Below, piece after piece: positions 62,968-64,000 of a DNA stretch of 64,000 nt. The DNA is from Peribacillus simplex (GTDB taxonomy: Bacteria > Bacillota > Bacilli > Bacillales > DSM-1321): NCBI RefSeq assembly GCF_900156045.1, contig NZ_FTMX01000002.1, forward strand, positions 124,001-188,000, given 5' to 3'. The position numbers and the translations under genes were made by a program. The stretch's first letter is position 1, and the number at the start of each line of letters is the position of its first letter. Under the pieces are notes generated by a model. It ran no database searches. It saw only the letters and a list, made by a program, of their open reading frames with translations, and was not told the DNA's origin.

Positions 62968-63002
62968 TACTACACAGCGGAGAATCTTCCGACTGTGTAG
63001 TA
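62968..63002. repeat. Hairpin between ylmG and ylmH
   Basis: A 14-pair stem with one bulged base (TACTACACAG...CGGA with TCCG...CTGTGTAGTA) and a 6-base loop. Neither strand has a T-run after it, so it is not a normal terminator. It may be an RNA-processing or stability site or an interspersed palindrome. Confidence 0.7.
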
Positions 63003-63026
63003 AGATCATGTCAGGTTAGTTGTTGA

Positions 63027-63293
63027 TCATCCTATTAAAGTCTGTAAGTAATAGATTCCATAACCGCTGGCAAAATTAAGTACCAGCAAAGCCACAAGAG
63101 GCGAAAGATCGATCATGCCTAGCGGCGGGATGAACTTTCTGAACGGTTCTAAATACGGTTCGCAAATCTTTTCCAGAAATTGACCAATCGATGTCTCCCT
63201 TGCATTGGGGAACCATGACATCAATATGTAACCGATTAATGCCATTGAATAAATTTCAATTAAATAATATAAACCCTGAAGCACTAAACCCAT
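63027..63293 (-). CDS. ylmG: YggT family membrane protein YlmG
   Basis: This 88-residue protein has two hydrophobic segments (about 5-27 and 65-85) joined by the family loop [34 protein letters not shown]. It is conserved beside sepF in Gram-positives. The role in division or membrane organisation is uncertain. Confidence 0.93.
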   Translation of the reverse strand: MGLVLQGLYYLIEIYSMALIGYILMSWFPNARETSIGQFLEKICEPYLEPFRKFIPPLGMIDLSPLVALLVLNFASGYGIYYLQTLIG

Positions 63294-63299
63294 TAACCA

Positions 63300-63764
63300 T
63301 TACCACCTCGCTTCTTCGTACTCCTCTTCGGCGGCGAAGCCGGTAATATTACCGGAAACATCGACGTTGTCCGGGGTACATAAGAATATATCTGTTCCGA
63401 TTTTTTGGATATCCCCGCTGATTGCATAAACAGTCCCACTTAGAAAATCAATGATTCGCTTCCCTTGGTCATGCTGGATTCGTTGAAGGTTCACGACTAC
63501 AGCGCGCCTGTTTTTTAAATGGTCAGCTACCTCCTGGGCTTCTGCATAAGCACGAGGCTCCAATAATACTACTTTAGAAGATTTCTGTACGCTTTGCAAA
63601 CTTACGATATTCTGATTGGCATGATTCCCTGCAGAAGCGGACTGATGCTGTTTAGCTGACTTCACGACTTTTGGTTCAGCCTCCTCTTCTTCCATCACTT
63701 CATCCTTGTACTCATACTCATCATCCAGCGCGAAATAAGATTTAAATTTTGATACGAACGACAT
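63300..63764 (-). CDS. sepF: Cell-division protein SepF
   Basis: SepF bundles FtsZ filaments and ties them to the membrane. The 154-residue protein has an N-terminal amphipathic helix ([13 protein letters not shown]), an acidic linker, and the C-terminal polymerising domain (about 65-145) with [28 protein letters not shown]. The start follows AGGAGGTACC. It is the next gene after ylmE. Confidence 0.97.
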   Translation of the reverse strand: MSFVSKFKSYFALDDEYEYKDEVMEEEEAEPKVVKSAKQHQSASAGNHANQNIVSLQSVQKSSKVVLLEPRAYAEAQEVADHLKNRRAVVVNLQRIQHDQGKRIIDFLSGTVYAISGDIQKIGTDIFLCTPDNVDVSGNITGFAAEEEYEEARW

Positions 63765-63785
63765 CTATAGGGTACCTCCTTAAAA

Positions 63786-64000
63786 TTATTCGCCTACAAG
63801 TGCTGTACCAATCCTGATCATTGTAGCGCCTTCCTCAATGGCAATCATGAAATCATTGGACATCCCCATGGACAACTCCGTACAGGGGGCATGCTCTAAC
63901 TCTAAATTTTGTATTTCAACCTGGATGCCTTTCAATTTTCGGAAGCATTCCCGCAAAACCTGTTCTTCATCGGTCAGTGGAGCCATCGTCATCAATCCTG
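63786..64000 (-). CDS. ylmE: YggS/PROSC pyridoxal phosphate homeostasis protein YlmE, C-terminal part
   Basis: Only the last 71 codons lie in the window; the start is beyond the right edge. The end reads [12 protein letters not shown] and [28 protein letters not shown], the standard finish of the PLP-binding barrel family. It sits upstream of sepF as in most Firmicutes. The PLP lysine lies in the missing part. Confidence 0.95.
   Translation of the reverse strand, partial: GLMTMAPLTDEEQVLRECFRKLKGIQVEIQNLELEHAPCTELSMGMSNDFMIAIEEGATMIRIGTALVGE

Overview
The window is a 64 kb piece of a Bacillaceae chromosome. Almost every gene and its order match the Bacillus subtilis region running from ylmE-sepF-divIVA-ileS through the pyr operon, rpoZ-priA-def, prkC, the fapR lipid operon, smc-ftsY-ffh and trmD-rplS to rnhB-ylqG. 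It is read here from the opposite strand, so nearly everything is on the minus strand and transcription runs right to left. Low G+C, strong AGGAGG-type ribosome sites, T-box and PyrR-type RNA control, a 26-residue SpoVM gene and DivIVA/SepF all fit a spore-forming Bacillus relative. The lepB insertion between rplS and rbgA, and the absence of the cysH cluster and of ylyA, say it is not B. subtilis itself. The exact genus (Peribacillus-like is my guess) cannot be fixed by eye.

Layout from right (upstream) to left. 64.0-61.5 kb: cell-division cluster ylmE(partial)-sepF-ylmG-ylmH-divIVA. 61.5-58.3 kb: ileS under an isoleucine T-box. 58.2-56.8 kb: lspA-rluD. 56.8-44.9 kb: a complete pyrimidine operon pyrR-pyrP-pyrB-pyrC-carA-carB-pyrK-pyrD-pyrF-pyrE, with a strong promoter and three PyrR attenuators. 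44.8-43.1 kb: rqcH, which with rpmB is one of only two plus-strand genes. 42.8-40.1 kb: Ca2+ P-type ATPase. 39.9-30.0 kb: yloC-remA-gmk-rpoZ-coaBC-priA-def-fmt-rsmB-rlmN. 30.0-25.7 kb: prpC-prkC-rsgA-rpe. 25.6-24.7 kb: thiN and spoVM. 24.4 kb: rpmB (plus). 24.1-22.1 kb: yloU-fakA. 21.9-18.2 kb: sdaAB-sdaAA-recG. 18.1-14.5 kb: FapR-controlled fapR-plsX-fabD-fabG-acpP. 14.3-8.9 kb: rnc-smc-ftsY. 8.7-7.0 kb: ylxM-ffh. 6.8-6.3 kb: rpsP-khpA. 6.1-4.0 kb: ylqD-rimM-trmD-rplS. 3.8-0 kb: lepB-rbgA-rnhB-ylqG(partial).

Functionally this is a core-growth island: translation (IleS, L19, S16, L28, RimM, TrmD, RsmB, RlmN, Fmt, Def, RbgA, RsgA, KhpA), protein targeting and signal-peptide removal (Ffh, FtsY, YlxM, LspA, LepB), chromosome maintenance (SMC, RecG, PriA, RNase HII), phospholipid start-up (PlsX, FabD/G, ACP, FapR, FakA) and UMP synthesis. 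Start codons were chosen from ribosome sites; several genes use TTG or GTG.

I see no defence island, prophage, transposase gene, CRISPR array, tRNA or rRNA. The least explained sequence is non-coding. It includes an about 80-bp element with two crossing inverted repeats between rpoZ and coaBC, a hairpin without a U-tract between ylmG and ylmH, and palindromes placed on the promoters of ylxM-ffh, yloU-fakA and sdaAB.
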